Assembly (NCBI GenBank): GCA_943736015.1
Contig: OX031058.1
Coordinates: 13,169,001 to 13,233,000 of the forward strand
Length of the DNA stretch: 64,000 nucleotides
Direction of reading: 5' to 3'
From: Tridacna crocea
Taxonomy: Eukaryota; Mollusca; Bivalvia; Cardiida; Cardiidae
This document shows positions 35,801 to 50,800 of the stretch, piece after piece. The number at the start of each line of letters is the position of its first letter. The stretch's first letter is position 1. The notes beneath the pieces were generated by a model that worked only from the letters and a program-made list of their open reading frames with translations, was not told the DNA's origin and did not search any database. Position numbers and translations under genes: made by a program.

Positions 35801-38800
35801 AAAATAAGCTTGTAGCAGCAGTATTTGGGTTTATACAGGTGGTTTGAACGTTTAGCAAGATAAGACTTAATACCTATCCCCAAAGCGTTTCATTTAGACT
35901 GGTGACAGTCCGTTAAATAGAGCCTTTTCATGAAAGAAAATCCTCAAGTAAAACTGCAAAACGAAAACTCTGTGTTCTCAGTGTTCTGAATGTCCGTATT
36001 TCAGACGAAGGGCAAGTAACAACACATATTTCTGTGACTTTGCTGTAGTTGTGTACCTTATTTATTAGAATGACTTAAATACAGGGCCTAAATGCCAGGC
36101 TAGTTTCATCGAAATCTGTCGATCGATTGTTCCCTTGGACAACATTTTTTCTCGGTCTCTGCCTGTCCATCTCTCCAACCCCTCTCCCCTTATCTTTCCC
36201 ATGAATCTCCGTAGCTCCCACAAGCGGCAATGATTTTCAACCACTATTTCCTTTTTCTACGTCCGTCCATCCCTCCAACCCCTCTTACCCTCTCTCTCCC
36301 AAGAATCTCCTTACCTCCCACACGCGGCAATGATTTTCAACCACTATTTCCTTTTTCTCCGTCCGTCCATCCCTCCAACCCCTCTTACCCTCTCTCTCCG
36401 AAGAATCTCCCCAAGCGGCAATGGATTTCAACCACTATTTTCTTTTTCTCCGTCCGTCCATCTCTCCAACCTCTATTCCCTTATCTCTCCCAAAAATCCC
36501 CTTACCTCCCACACGCGGCAATGGATTTCAACCACTATTTTCTTTTTCTCCATCCGTGCATCTCTCCAACCCCACCTCCCTTCGTTCTCCCAAGAACCTC
36601 CCTACCTCCCACACGCGACAATGGACATGACCTATGTTCTGGCAAAAGGGGGCTTAATGCATCTCTTTTATTCATTATACCAAGCAAATCATGACATGAT
36701 TAGGGATCCATAACATTCACGTGGTTGAACGAATAACCGAATCTAGAGAAAGAGTGGTCCTTTGACAAACAGAAAATTGACCAATTGCGAAAAGTGTCGG
36801 CCCAGGTCAGCCTGCGCGGACTGCGCAGGCTGACCTGGGTCGATACTTTTCGCAGATGCATTAAGTCCCCTTTTCACAGAGCGTGGCTTTAATACCTATC
36901 CACGATAATGCTTTCAGCCTAGACTACACACCATCAATATTTGATAAGAAGATAGTGCTGATAGAATAGTCTACAGCACTTGACGGGGGCTCTGATAGCT
37001 TTATACGATAATACAGTCTTAATGCAGTAATCTTCTACCCATTACCCAGTGCATTCTTGAACCACTGGGCTGTTACACGCACGATTCAGCATCTTTTTCT
37101 TGATAAAGTCGATTTGGATCAAAGCATACAAGGTATTGGATCATTCGAGGATCGATCGATCGATCGATCCATCCATCCATCAATCTGTCTATCCAGCCAA
37201 CCAAGCAACACATCCATCCATCCATCCATCCATCCATCCATTCATCCACCCATCCATCCATCCATCTATCCATCAATCCGTTAAGTCATCCATCCATCAA
37301 TCCATTCATCCATCCACCATCCATCCATCCATTCATCCATCCACCATCCATCCATCTATTCATCCATCCATCCATCCATCCATCCATCCATCCATCCATC
37401 CATCCATTCATCCATCCATCCATCCACCATCCATCCATCCATCAATCCATTCATCCATCCAATCATCCATATATCCAACTAACTAACCGATCAACCAACC
37501 GACCAAGCAAGTTAACTTTAACCAACCAACCAATCAACCCATCCATCCATCCATCCATTCATCCATTCATCAATCCATCCATTCATCCATCCATCCATCC
37601 ATCCATCCATCCATCCATCAATCAATATGATCAGAAATAAACCATCAGATTGAACAGGTTAGAAATAAACCAACTGTTTGAACCAAATCAATTTATCTTG
37701 TGGCAAATTTATACCAGGTTTGAAAAAAAGATTATCAAATTTTCATCTAAAGAGAATCTAGAAGACAAGAGAATGTTGAAATCGCTCTTATACAGTAATT
37801 TTGTTCCATTCGTTAAAATACTTTCTATCGCAAACGGACAGAAAACCCGTCTGTGCGGAGAAAAGGATAAATGCACTAATCTTAAGGCGATAACGCACGG
37901 AAAGCTTTCAGCTGTTAAGTTATACAAGCTTATACAAAGAAATTGGAACGTTACGCATTTACACCCGCAGTCCTTTGATTTGTTAGGGCTTCTCCGTAAC
38001 ATAGTATTTCGTTGAGCCAAGTTAATCCTTTACCAAACAATCCCTGGTTTGAGATAGAAGCCTATAGAAAACATTGTGGCAAAAGGACAAAATGCTGAAC
38101 CAGCATTTTCTCCTTTGCCCACAATGTTTTCTACCCTGCTGGAAACCAATATCAATTTTTGAGTTACGTCTGCAAGTGCCTTCAGTTAGGACCAGTAAAA
38201 AATTTTGCCGTTTAGTAAAAAGTTAATTGAGCACTTAACTGCCAGGCCTCTATTTCGTGGGTTGTGAGTTTAATTACCGAAACGGCAAAAACTCTCAGAA
38301 ATAAATCTTAACCCTTTCCCAAACGACAAATTTTGGACTCTTCCAAACCAAAAGAGTCTGCAGACAACAATTTTAGATTTGGAGAAAATGCCAGATAGTT
38401 CTCAAAAAGGCTAGAAAACACTGTGGGAAAAGGAGAAATTGCTCGTTACGAGCAATTTCTCCTTTTCCCACGGTGTTTTCAAAAGACTTTTAATGAAGAC
38501 ACGTAAAAATCAGGGCTTGTTTGGGACAGGGTTAAGGATTTTTAGACTTGTCGAAAGAGGACTTCGCCCTTCTTTTAAGGGCGAAAACTAAACGTGATTC
38601 AAGTGATGAGCATTATCTCCCGCTAGATAGCATTCTACAAATACACATCTATCTAATTTGGGCATTCTGGGTATAAAAGCGGACACATTTTTCAAATCAA
38701 CAACCGTTACTTCGAATTTCGAAATGTAAATAAACGTTTACTCAATAAAACACTATTTGGTGCGATTCATTCAGCTGTGATCGGCTAGCATGTAATCCAT

Positions 38801-41800
38801 GCATAGGACATTTATTAACTCATTACCAAACGACAAAATTTTAAGTTTGTCAAGGTGGAGAGCATTTGCAGACGACAAAATAAATGTGACTGAAAATTTG
38901 AACTTTGTTTTGTGAAGGGTAGAAAACATTGTGAGAAAAGGAGAAAATGCTGGTTACCAGCATTTTCTCCTTTTCCCACAATGTTTTCTAAAGGCTTCTT
39001 TCTCAGGGGCGTCAAAAGTAGGGATTGAGTAGTAATGGATTAAAACAGCCCCTACATGCTTGGGTAATAGGCCAATAGGTTCGACGCAAGCCCTATTTTA
39101 CCGAAGTACTAGGGGATGGGCGATGCATCAAAGCAGACAGGTCGAATCTTCGAAGAATATGGAATGCGCAGACAACCAGATGATTGGATTTTAGTTCCCA
39201 ACTATGAAAAAATTAGTTATTTTCTCCTTTTCTAAGAAATGGTTTTATAGTTTTTATAGTTATTTTCTTCGGAGCCGCTTTAAAACCTTGTGTCAAATGA
39301 CAAATTGTTAGCCTTGTCCAAATTGAAAGCTTTTGCGGACAACTTCAATGTGGTTCAAATGGTACAATCCTGATGTCATAGGTTAGAAAACCCGGGACTG
39401 TTCGGTAAATGGTGAAACACCGCGTGGTTTAATAAAGACAGTCGGTTTCGAGTTTGGTTTATGTACGTAAATCAGGTACTAGCTTTTAACCCTTTCCCAA
39501 ACAACAAACTTTTGGACTAGACCAAATTCAAAGCATGTGCAGACGATAATTCAACTCTTGCTGAAAAGATGATTTCTGTCTATGATAGGGTAGAAAACAT
39601 TGTGGGAAAAGGAGAAAATGCTGGTTACCAGCATTTTCTCCTTTTCCCACAATGTTTTCAAAAGGCTACTATTCCAGAACCGTAAAAAAAGGGATTGTTT
39701 GGGAAAGGGTTAAAAGTTAGTTTTGCATGAGGAAACCTCCAAGACAAATCAACAGGTACACTGATCGTTTATTTTCATACAAAGAACTTTATCAATATCG
39801 ACTCAAACATAATGTGCACTACCTTACACCTCCAGAGCAAACGAGTTAGTAGCGAAAGATAAAAATCTGAAACCAAATTGAAGACTGGAATAAAGCATTT
39901 TTGATTTCAATCTAACCCCGTGTTACGGAATGTCTGAACCATCAGTAAAATCTGATAGCATTTGCAGTTTCAAACAATACAGGAAAAACAATAATCCTCA
40001 TTCTGATTAATGTTCCGATAGAAGAGTTATGCGCGTTTTATGTGCCGGTTTATTCCTCTGTGGTTTGTTCGCCACATGTGAGTTACGAAACAAAGATACG
40101 TAACTCTTGATAGATAACTCTTTGGTAAAGAAGGTGAAAAAAAATTAATGTGAAGGTATCAAAAATAGATTTAGTGAAAAGGTTATTTCAGAAAACTTTG
40201 ATGCGTTCGACCTATTCCCAAAACAACATCTCTCGGCTCATTCAGCAATGACATTGGTGAACTTGAAACCGCTAGTTTATTGAGAATATTGCCTCTTCGA
40301 ACCAGCCAATCAAATCTTACTAAAACGATATTATGTTTTGTGAGGACAGATTTATCATTAAGTTGTGTGCTTATGTAATGTATAAACATTCCAACAAATT
40401 TGTAGTAATAAAAGAAAATTATTTGGTCCAAGACCAACTAAAAGAGCAAGGAAGGAAAGCTATTGGGAATTGGCTCTGGGGAATTTTACAACCCAATTGA
40501 ACCGGAAAAGAGTAATCTATTACTATGAGTATGTTCAGTAAGGCAATAATTTGAAAAATATCAAGAAATAAACAGAAGGGAAGGACAAAATACTTTAATG
40601 ATACATCCTTAAGCCTTTCAGCGCCATAAGCGAATACAGGGACTATCGCGAGTGGCATAGATCAAGATAAGACTGCACAGAATGTGCAGTCTGATCTTGG
40701 ATCTATTCCACAGGCTTGTTTAGTCAAGCTTATGAGACAAAAAAACCTTCTGAATCTCGGTGGATTCTTTTTCAAGCACCGAAAAGGATCGGGTTTATAA
40801 TTTATGTGTATGGCGCTGAAAGAGTCAATGTAATACGTTTTTATATAGATTTCGAGCCAGAATGTTGCATACATAGGCTTGTGGAAAAGTAGAAAGATCA
40901 ACAATATGCGTCAATTGTGTATGTGATTGTTTTGAAATTGGTTAGATGACGCCATATCTCCCGATATAACAAAAAAATGGAGTCCCCGCATAAGCAACTA
41001 CCATCTCGTTATTTAAGCTATATATTGAGGAAAGAGGAGGGGATGCTGGTACCAAGTATCAATTGTTTCTGGTCTTGTATGGAAAATGAATATTTCCTGT
41101 CCCCCCAAAAAACTTGGATCTAAAATATCAATACTGCAACATTCAACGGAAATAAATGGAAGTAAATTTAAGGGGATAACAAGAGTTACTTCCCTTGCTG
41201 TACGTGAGTTTAACTAAAAAACTTGTTGTGACCAGAGCCAGTACACCTATGTTCTTGTCGGATCAAAATAATATCAAGAAATATGACAGATGAAACAAAG
41301 GATCATTTTGGCCAATTTGCAGGGAGCTCCAAACTGCAGTTTTGGTGTAGGAATGTTTTTGATAAAGAGTTTGAACAGTTTTTAGATTTGTTGCCCTAGC
41401 AACCAAGAATTTTCATGGTATCTAATTCTTTGAAGGAATCCTGAAGAGAGCTATTTCTGCGAAGTTCCGTCAAATAGGTAGTTTCAGATTAGATCTTTGA
41501 AATAAACTTAAATGAACGCACAGACGGGGACGCACGCACGATGGACACAGAGCCATGACAATAGTCCGTTGGGGGCTTTTAGCTAGAGGTGCTGAAAATA
41601 TCTCTGTCACACTTTGAAAACTGCTTTATCTTCTTCAAGTAAATAGTTAAAGTAACAACAAAGGCCAAATGTAAACAAAGCGGGTGTTTAAATGCATTTA
41701 AATTTATATCATACCATTTAAGACTAAAAATATGGAAATTAGTTTGAAGATGACTATATGTCATGGTACAGTCGGTCCAAGTGTTAATTGCTGACAGGGA

Positions 41801-44800
41801 AATCAATTTCAAAACTAGGTCAAAACCTACCAGGTCGTTTTGTCTTTTGTTTACTTTTTGTCTGATTTTAAAATTCTTTTTTTTTCTGCCGGCGACTAAC
41901 ATATGGCTAACACTCGACAACAGTTTGGTTTGGTTATTTCCGTTTATTTATCGTCGCTACCGGTTGCCCATCTGAGCGACGCCCCGAGAAGAAAGTTAGT
42001 TGTTACGGGCAATAGTGCAAGGATACAGGTCGAAACTACTGAGAACTACGCCTGGTTCTTTCAGTTGCTCGGCGTATAGCACCCTCACACGGGACCTCGG
42101 TTTTAATGTCTTATCCGAAAAACTATTATTAATTTTAGTTGGCCAGCCGCGGATTCGAACCCACAACCTGTAGTGACCCGAAACATAGTGTTCACGAGTC
42201 CTACGCTCTACCTACTGAGCTATATCGACTGGTACAAATATTCGATAACTCGATAACAGTCTATTACCGAGTGTAAGTCATAATTATGTTAGTCGCTGGC
42301 AAAAAAAGAATAAAATTAGACAAAAAGTAAACAAATGACACAACAACCTGGCAGGTTTTAACTCATTACCAAACGACAAAATTTTAGGCTTGTCCAAATC
42401 CAAAGCAGCTGCAGACGACAAAATAAAAGTCACTGAAAATTTAAAATTTGTTTTGTGAAGGGTAGAAAACATTGTTGGAAAAGGAGAAAATGCTGGTTAC
42501 CAGCATTTTCTCCATTTCCTACAATGTTTTCAAAGGGCTTCTTTCTCAGGATCGTCCACAGTAGGGATTGTTTGGTAATGGGTTAACCTAGTTTTGAGTA
42601 ACATATGACTAATACTCGATAACAGATTGTCATCCTTACAATATTTTCCATACTTTTAAATAGTTATGATTTAGATTTAAATGTATCATGATACCCTTCT
42701 TTGATATTTTGGGATTTACTGGGCCTTTAAACAACTCTATCATTATTACAACTTCTACCTGTTCTTGAAGAGAAAAATAGTTCAAACTTTCTTTTTCTCT
42801 TTTTTTTCTCTTTTCTAGAACAGATAATTATATACCTATCGATACAAAAGAATGCAGTAAAATTCACTGAAGTTCCGACTTTTGTGAAAGTAACACGGTT
42901 CATCTTTCCACGGAATGCAGTTAATCTCTATTTAATCTTCGCGTAAGATTTTTTGATTGAGACAGATAGAGAAATTGGTGCAAGGTAAAAATAACTTTCT
43001 ATTGCTCTGACCTGAAAAAAAAAAATACTCTATTCCATTTGCGGACAGTGTAGATCTAGGATCAGACTGCACAGAACCTGCAGTCTGATCTTAGATCTCT
43101 ACTGTCCGATATTTGTTTAAGTTTATTTTGGCGTAAAAGCCTTGAAATTTTTAACCTTACTGGTTATTTTTCCTACCCACTAAACGTTTCTTCTATCTAT
43201 TTGTCTCTCCAAGGGTAAACTCTTAGCCGACTCTCTGACCTTTTGTGGACAGTGTAGATCAAGATCAGACTGAATAGAACATGCAGTCTGATCTATGATC
43301 TACATTATCCGATAAGGACATATCCCCCCACCCCCCCCCCCAAAAAAAAAAAATGCCTTTGAAATAGCAAAATTTGGGCTTTACTGTCGTCTAAAATATT
43401 TCTGTTTTGTTGGACACATCCCTAAGTCTTGTCCTACTAAATAACTAACAAAATACTTTCAAGTCGATAGTAATATCCCTACAGTATTTTGTGAGGAAAA
43501 TACATATTCCTATTGGACAGTGTTGATGCAAGATCAGACTTTACATTCTGTGTCTGATCTTGTCTACATTGTCCGGAAAAGGTCAGTGAGTCGCTCACAC
43601 TTACAAGCCTAAGGTATATAACATAAAATCGACTAATTAATTTTGTCAAAACGGGCCCTAAGTCCTACAGTTTCGGTGAAGTTTGGGCTAGATTACATTA
43701 AAAAGCTTACAAAACAATACAAAGACATCGGAGTGTGTGTAGTCTGATCTTGATCTACACTGTTCCTATGAGGCACAGTAAACTCGAGACTACATGACTA
43801 GGAGTAAACCGAGGCACACCTGTATGAAAACGGAATTGTCAGATCCCAAGACTTAACGTATCTGTACTTAATTCAACTTTTGTCTTTTTTATTTACGCGG
43901 GATGTTCAAAAAGTATACAGAAAAGTGGTAAAACTTTTTCCAAAAATGCAAATTTCCGGCAAAATTTTCACCATTGGTACTTTGATATGATTTTCGTAGC
44001 ACACAAAAGGAAAATCTGCCCATGTACACCTTTGCAAATTCCCAAGTTACCATTGCAAAGTCAGGCAGCGCCAAGCGGACAAAACACTTTTAAAAAGACT
44101 ACTATATCTGTAGATCTAGTCTTGATCTAAACTGTCCGCAAAAGGTCATGGAGTATTGTGGTATTTGTCGAAGACTACACCACTATGAGTTCAAGATTGA
44201 ATTTTGATAACCACGCGTCTTATTTTGTGCAAAGCCGAAGGAAATAAACCCAGTTAAACTTATTCTTTCTTTCTCAGGCAAATGAGTTTTTTGGTGGCAC
44301 ACAGATATGTAATTTGAAATGGCATCTTAAAATACATTGGGCGAGGCCATCGATCGTTGAGATACTTATTTCTGATTGAAAATAGCTTCTCTCGCTCATA
44401 GCCTTTTATTGGCGCAATGATACAAATTTGCCTACTGGGCTTTTTCGTTCGTTCCAAAACCAATTAGTTCCATGGCTTGTTCGTTCTATGATTGCGCGCT
44501 ACTCCATTTGATTGCTTTATAGATCGCAGTAATTGATTGTAATTTTGAAAATTAAATGTAAAAGGCTAAAGATATTTCAAAATTATAGTTTTAAGGTACA
44601 TGAGTACTCTCCCTTCTACCAAAAAGGTATTCATTTGCTTTTAAGCCAATATCTGAACAGTATGTCTCTTTTTCTTTCAAACTATTGATTCCACGCAATG
44701 GGTTTCCTTGACAAATACCACTTCAGCGTTCTCAACGCTTTGTTTTACTACTAAAACTCAAAAGCTCCTTTCCACATTCCTGCAGAGGAAGGCTTCAAAG

Positions 44801-47800
44801 ATTTAACCCTTTCCATAATAATCCCTGGTTTTCACGGCCCTGAAAAAGAAGCCTTTTGAAAACATTGTGAGAAAAGGAGAAAATGCTGGTAACCAACATT
44901 TTCTCCTTTTCCCACAATGTTTTTACCCTACCAGAAACAAATTTCAATTTTTGAGTCTCTTTAATTTTGTCGTCTGCAAATGCTTCCAGTTTGGACCAGT
45001 CTTAAGTTTTGTCGTTTGGTAAAGAGTGAAAGGAGAATCAGAAAATTACGCGTTGTGAATCATTAAAGTGTACTAGGTACCTATAACCATTGGCCCTATG
45101 AACAAGCGATGCCATCCTAACCCTTACATATAGATCTTAACTCTTTTTTATCCAGCCTTTTAATCGTTTTTTCTTTAAATTATGTGAGTATAACGATTAT
45201 CACTCTTTTATCTTCATGTCAAATACTGCCCATGATGGTTGTAAGGTTGCATAGATCAAGGCAGATAGGAAATGAATTTCATTCCATTTACCGCAGGCCC
45301 TAGATATTAGCCGCAGTTTCCAGTTTAATACGAAGACAAGTCCCTACAGTTACTTTACCCCATACACCTTATATTGATTTTTAGCTCCACTGGCCGAAGG
45401 CCAGCGGACTTATATCATGGCCCTGGTCCGTCGTGCGTCCGTCCGTGCGTCCGTCCGTTATTTCAAATATCTTCTTCTCTGAAACTATCAATCAGAATTT
45501 GATAAAACTTCACAGAAATGATGCTGCCATGGTCCTCGTCAGAATTTCTTGAAAAAGATTGATTCCTTCAAAAACTCGGGTTGCCTTGGCAACAATACTG
45601 GAAAAAAAAAACAACACATTTTTCAAAAATCTTCTTCTCTGAAACCACAAGGCCCAGGGCTACTGAATTTGGCATGTAGCTTTATCTAATGGACTTTTAA
45701 CAAGTTTCTTCATATTTTAGGCCTCGGGTCAAAATTGGCTCCATTCCAGGGATCACAAATTTAACATAGGCTTCAAAATATAGTCACTTCAATTTAAACA
45801 TTAATGAAGGGAAATAACTCTTTTTATAAAGGATAAAGATGTTTCTATTTACCTCCATTCATTTTCAAACTGCAGTGATACATGATTGGTGGTAGATATT
45901 AAGTTTTTTGATAGAAATATTCTGTTTTCAGGGAGAGTGATTCATTTTTATGCTAATAGTTATGCTCACATGAGTGGAATAAATTCATAGTAAGGTTTCT
46001 ATCATTCAGATTTTTTTCCTAGAACTTTTTTTTCCCTAAAACTTGACCTTTCATACCAATGAATTAACCTGCTTGTACTGCCTGATAGTGTTCACTGTTT
46101 TCGAAGGCCCTCTTTTTTTTCATGGTCATGAACACTTCAATTTGTGTGGTAAAGGGTTAGAAAGTCAGTGGAGCGATACAGGGCCATCATGGCCCTATAC
46201 AGGGCCACCATGGCCCTCTTCTTTATCTACGTATACACAGCTGACTAGATTTTAACGCCATTAGATTTTAACTGCGTTTGTTTACTCTCCGGCTGTAGAG
46301 ATGTCCATGTAACCAGCTAGAAAGCTGAATAAATCTTTCAGGCTGAGAGAAGGACCCCGAATGTGCAGTCTGATCTTGTTTTACACCGTCCGCAAAAGGG
46401 ACTGAGACGCACTTAGTAGCCTTGGGGTTAAAAATTTTAAGTAATAATGAGTATTGACTAAATAGATCAACTTATTCTTTTTCCACTGTCTTAAGACCAG
46501 GTGCTGGAATATAGCCAATCATCCTATAAAAACGAAGCCCCCTCTTGATTCTCATTCAGGTTTGAACTAACAATAAGCATTCCAAAAAAATACAATCCGG
46601 GTACTCCTCGAGTTGATATCAATTACGTCAAAACCCGGCATGAAATGTCCATTAAACTTTATTGTTGCACTAGCTTTTTTTTAAATCAGAGATTAGTGAA
46701 TGCTATTGAGGAAGATACTGCTTAACCTATAAAGTCTTCCTTCAGAGGGTTTACCCTTAGGCTGTAAGTGTGAATCAATGAACTTTTGCGGACAGTGTAG
46801 ATTAAGATCAGACTGCACAGAACGTGCAGTCTGATCTTTGATCTACACTGTCCGACACGGAGATGCCCCCCCTTCCCCCATCCCCAAATAGCTTAGTTTA
46901 GTTTAAACGTATTTATTTTACATTGATTGAGAAACAGGTTCTTACAACTTATACTAATCTCTCTCGATTCTACTTCCTGGGAACTACACCAGTACTCGCG
47001 CCGAATGTGTGGGCCTATGAAAAATCCCAAAGTTGACACCTGCTCCCGGGTTTCGAACTCAGGACCTTAAGGTTATGAGGCCGACGCTCTACCTCACGAC
47101 CACGGACACCACAAATGGCTTTGAACTCAAATTGCGAGGTTTTCTCACAAGGATAACCCTTATCCTGCTAGATAAGAGAAAACCTTCTAGCCGATAGTAA
47201 AAACCCACATAATGCTGTTTAACTCATTACCAAACGACAATAATATAGACTTGTCCAAATTGAAAGCATTTGCAGACGACAAAGTAAAAGTGATTGAAAA
47301 TTTGAAATTTGTTTTGTGAAGGGTAGAAAACATTGTGGGAAAAGGGGAAAATGCTGGTTACCAGCATTTTCTTCTTTTCCCACAATGTTTTCTGAAGGCT
47401 TCTTTCTCAGGGGCGTCAAAAGTAGGGAATCATGTGCTAATGGGTTAAAAGATATTTTTGAGGAAAGATACCACCTTCTCGGAAGGTGTGAATCAAAGAT
47501 TGGACTGCACGTTCTGTATTGTGCGATCTTGATCTACGCTGTCGGCAGAAGGTTGACCTCAGTGAGTCGCGTTTGGCAGCCTAGTAATTAACGGCTAACT
47601 CTTTCAGCCCAAGTATACAAATCCGGCCAATTTCGACGGCTGTCAGTGCAGTTAAGGTAAGACCTGTGTAATGCACTTCCGGTGAAAATTCTAATTGGTA
47701 GATAAATAAGAATAAAATCAGGATTTATGCAGAAATTATATTTTTGCACATTTCTAACGGATCAGAAATTTCGTTGATGTCTATCTAGAAATTATTTTTT

Positions 47801-50800
47801 GATACTTTTGTTAGTTTTTTGAAAAGGGAGGTAATTATTATCTCTTTTTGAATTGAGAATATAGTGGTTTTAGATTTATAAATGATAATTCAAAGAAGGA
47901 AAAAATGGAAAAAATGAATTGGTGAAAAAAGTTCAAGAATACTCATTTCTAATTATAGCTAATTTTGCAGGATGATATTTTAGTGGAAATAGCTGTTTTC
48001 CATTACACAGGTCTTACCTTAACTGAAACCCAGATAGATTTTTATAGTGTAAGCTTAACCCTTTACCCCACACGGCATTTCTATAGTATCTCTAAATGAC
48101 CCTAAATAAGAGTAAGGATGAAGCCGTTCCTTACATGTATATGACACCTTTTGATAGCATAGAAAACAGTGTGGCAAAAGGTGAAATTGCTCGTCACGAG
48201 CAATTTCACCTTTTGCCGCAATGTTTTCCAAAGGCGCCTACAAGCAATGCGTAGAAATGAGTATCTATGGAGTAAAGCGGTCAGAACAGAACGAGGATCA
48301 GAATGCACGTTCTGTACAGTCCAAAACTTGATATACGAAATCTACATTTTTTCGGGTTTGACGCTGAAGTGGTTAGAAGAGTCTTTTGCAAAAAGATTTC
48401 AAAAACTGGCTTGATGGTTTTAATAATTTTAATAGCGTTTTATAGAGCCAGGACAGCTGAGGGGTAAAGAGCTAGTTGTCGCGGGCATAATCCTCACTTA
48501 GACTAGAATTGATTGCTACTCGTCATTCACCGCATTTCATGAGAAAGAAAGCCATTGGTTTAAAAAGACTAGTTATATAGGATGCATATCAAAGACTAGA
48601 AATACAAACAAGTACAATGGTCTACATGATATGAGTGAAATTTTCTTTATAACTGTATAGCAAACAACAAACGAAGGAACGAACAAACAAACTACCACAC
48701 GCATTTCAATCATATGACATCATTACAATGGTCCCCTTTTCCTAGGTCATGTATCAAGATCGTGGCTAGGAGAAAGCTCCTTATCCAAAATGATCCGCTT
48801 TAGCAGAGGTCGAGCACAGGATAGTGGGATGGCAAATGGTTTTCAAATCAACTGGACATCAACAAAATATTCAATGATCCCTTCGATTTCTTTGAGTGGA
48901 AATTTGTAAATTTAGCTATCTTTTTTAGATACATTTATTGTCTTGGTCCGTCAAGTATGCGGTAATATCTTTCAGAATACACAGAATACAGCCACATTTG
49001 AGCCACGGGTGACATAAGAAGTCAGCCGAGTGAAGAATCATGTCTTGTACTTAAAATCTCCGCGTGAAATCTGAAAGCTGATCGCAGCAATATTAGAATG
49101 AAAAGGAAAGCATCTAAAACAGAATAACCGAAACGCCATATCGCCATCTCCCAAAAAGTTCGATGTAACTGAAATAGACCTTTTCGAGCTCAGGAAAGTA
49201 GATCAAAACATAACAATTTCAGGGAAGGATTTGTTAAAATATAAGTAGATGTCTAGGGTGTACCAAAAACCGAGGATAGTATGGATCTAAGATCAGACTG
49301 TACGTTCTATGCATTCTGATCTTAATCAATGAAAGAAGGAATCTGGTTCTGATCTAGCTTTTGTTACGAACACAAACTCGCAACGTGCAATAAGTGAGAT
49401 CAGCAAGACACCTATGCAACAGAACACCTACCTGGGACACCAAATACGGCTAAACCACCTGAGGCAGAGACATTGAATACTAACGAGTCATTCTCTATGA
49501 AAAGGGGCATTAATTCATCTTCAAAAAGTTTCGGCCCAGGTCAGCCTGCGCAAACTGCGCAGGCTGACCTGGGCCGATACTTTTTGCTATTGGCCAATTT
49601 TCTGTATATCTATGGACCTTTCTTTCTCACTTTTCAGCCTACTTTTAGACAAAATGGATTTTATCGAGCCGTCATTATGTGCTGAGTTACGGATTTGCGT
49701 TAAATCCCCTTTACCAGAGCAAGACTCATGCCTGATAAACCTACATAAGCTGGACAGACGCATTCAATAAAGGGAGGTTATTATGCTAGCTATAACAATT
49801 ATGAAAACAACATGAAATACATTCAGCGCTCAAAAGGTTGGGCGGAACCATGTTCGATTTTATTGGCTTATATTACAAAAGCCGCTTTCCTTCTATAAGC
49901 GGACCACGGGCAGGATTGATCGGAAGAATTTTGGTTCATTAAAGTCTATTGAGGATTGTGTAAGACTTTGTTTAAAAGCATTCCTAAACTTTAGGGCTAT
50001 AGAATCCCCCGTAGAGCTATAAAGATGGAGGCTTTGTTTGAACGATTCGCACCGAGGTATTTCGGGGAAGGTTACGTAAGGAGGTAAATGATAAGCTTTA
50101 ATGAATACTGTCCCAAAACCAATAATACTGAATGGAATGAGCTGGGATAGTAGTGAACTAAGCTTGTAATGTACAGGCCTTGAGACCTACTGGTCGGTGG
50201 TTCGATTAGAGGCTCCTTCTCCTTAGTATTGAAGATTGTTATTGTGACACATTAAGCTCCTTACTCACTGCTAATCATTATGTCGACGGCGTTTATGTCG
50301 AAAATCAGGCTCCGATGTCTTGGAAAAAAATGTGCTAAGTACAAAATACTACAGAGAAGCATCTATTCGTGGATTTGCCGTTGCAACCTTACTGCAAAGC
50401 ATTATCTCCCGATAGATGACATTCTACAAATACACATCTATCTAATTTGGGCATTCTGGGTACAGAACTAGACTACTTTTCTACGCGACAACCGTTACTT
50501 TGAATTTCAAATTAAAATGAACGTTTACTAAATAAAACCTTACCTGATGCGATTCATTCAGTTCTGATCAGGAGTTTAGAGAAATCTGGAGCTAAAACAG
50601 GCCTGATTTCTCCTCAAACGTATTGATAAAAGTCTTTTTCTCCATTGCTACTTTATAGCGGGTATTATTACAATGCACCAATTTTGGGGAGAGTAATGCG
50701 TCATAGCAGACGGGTCGAATATTCAAAGAAAATGACACACGCACTCAACACACTGCAAAAAGATTGTAGACGGCGTCAAAGACCAAATCATTCAATGAAA

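Noticed and set aside
36230-36713. Three overlapping frames of 69-154 codons
   Set aside because: All derive from the 100-bp pyrimidine-rich tandem repeat; no ATG context or splice evidence.
37057-37486. His/Pro/Ser/Ile repeat protein
   Set aside because: ATCC microsatellite translation on both strands.
37650-38015. 121-codon plus-strand frame
   Set aside because: Opens with TTG, not ATG, follows the microsatellite directly, and shows no recognised domain or splice sites.
42143-42235. A functional tRNA gene
   Set aside because: A and B boxes are good, but the arm between them is too long for a tRNA and a SINE-type body follows.
43889-44074. Coding exon on the minus strand
   Set aside because: Resembles a transposon end (GGGATGTTCAAAAAGTAT) and has no flanking splice sites.
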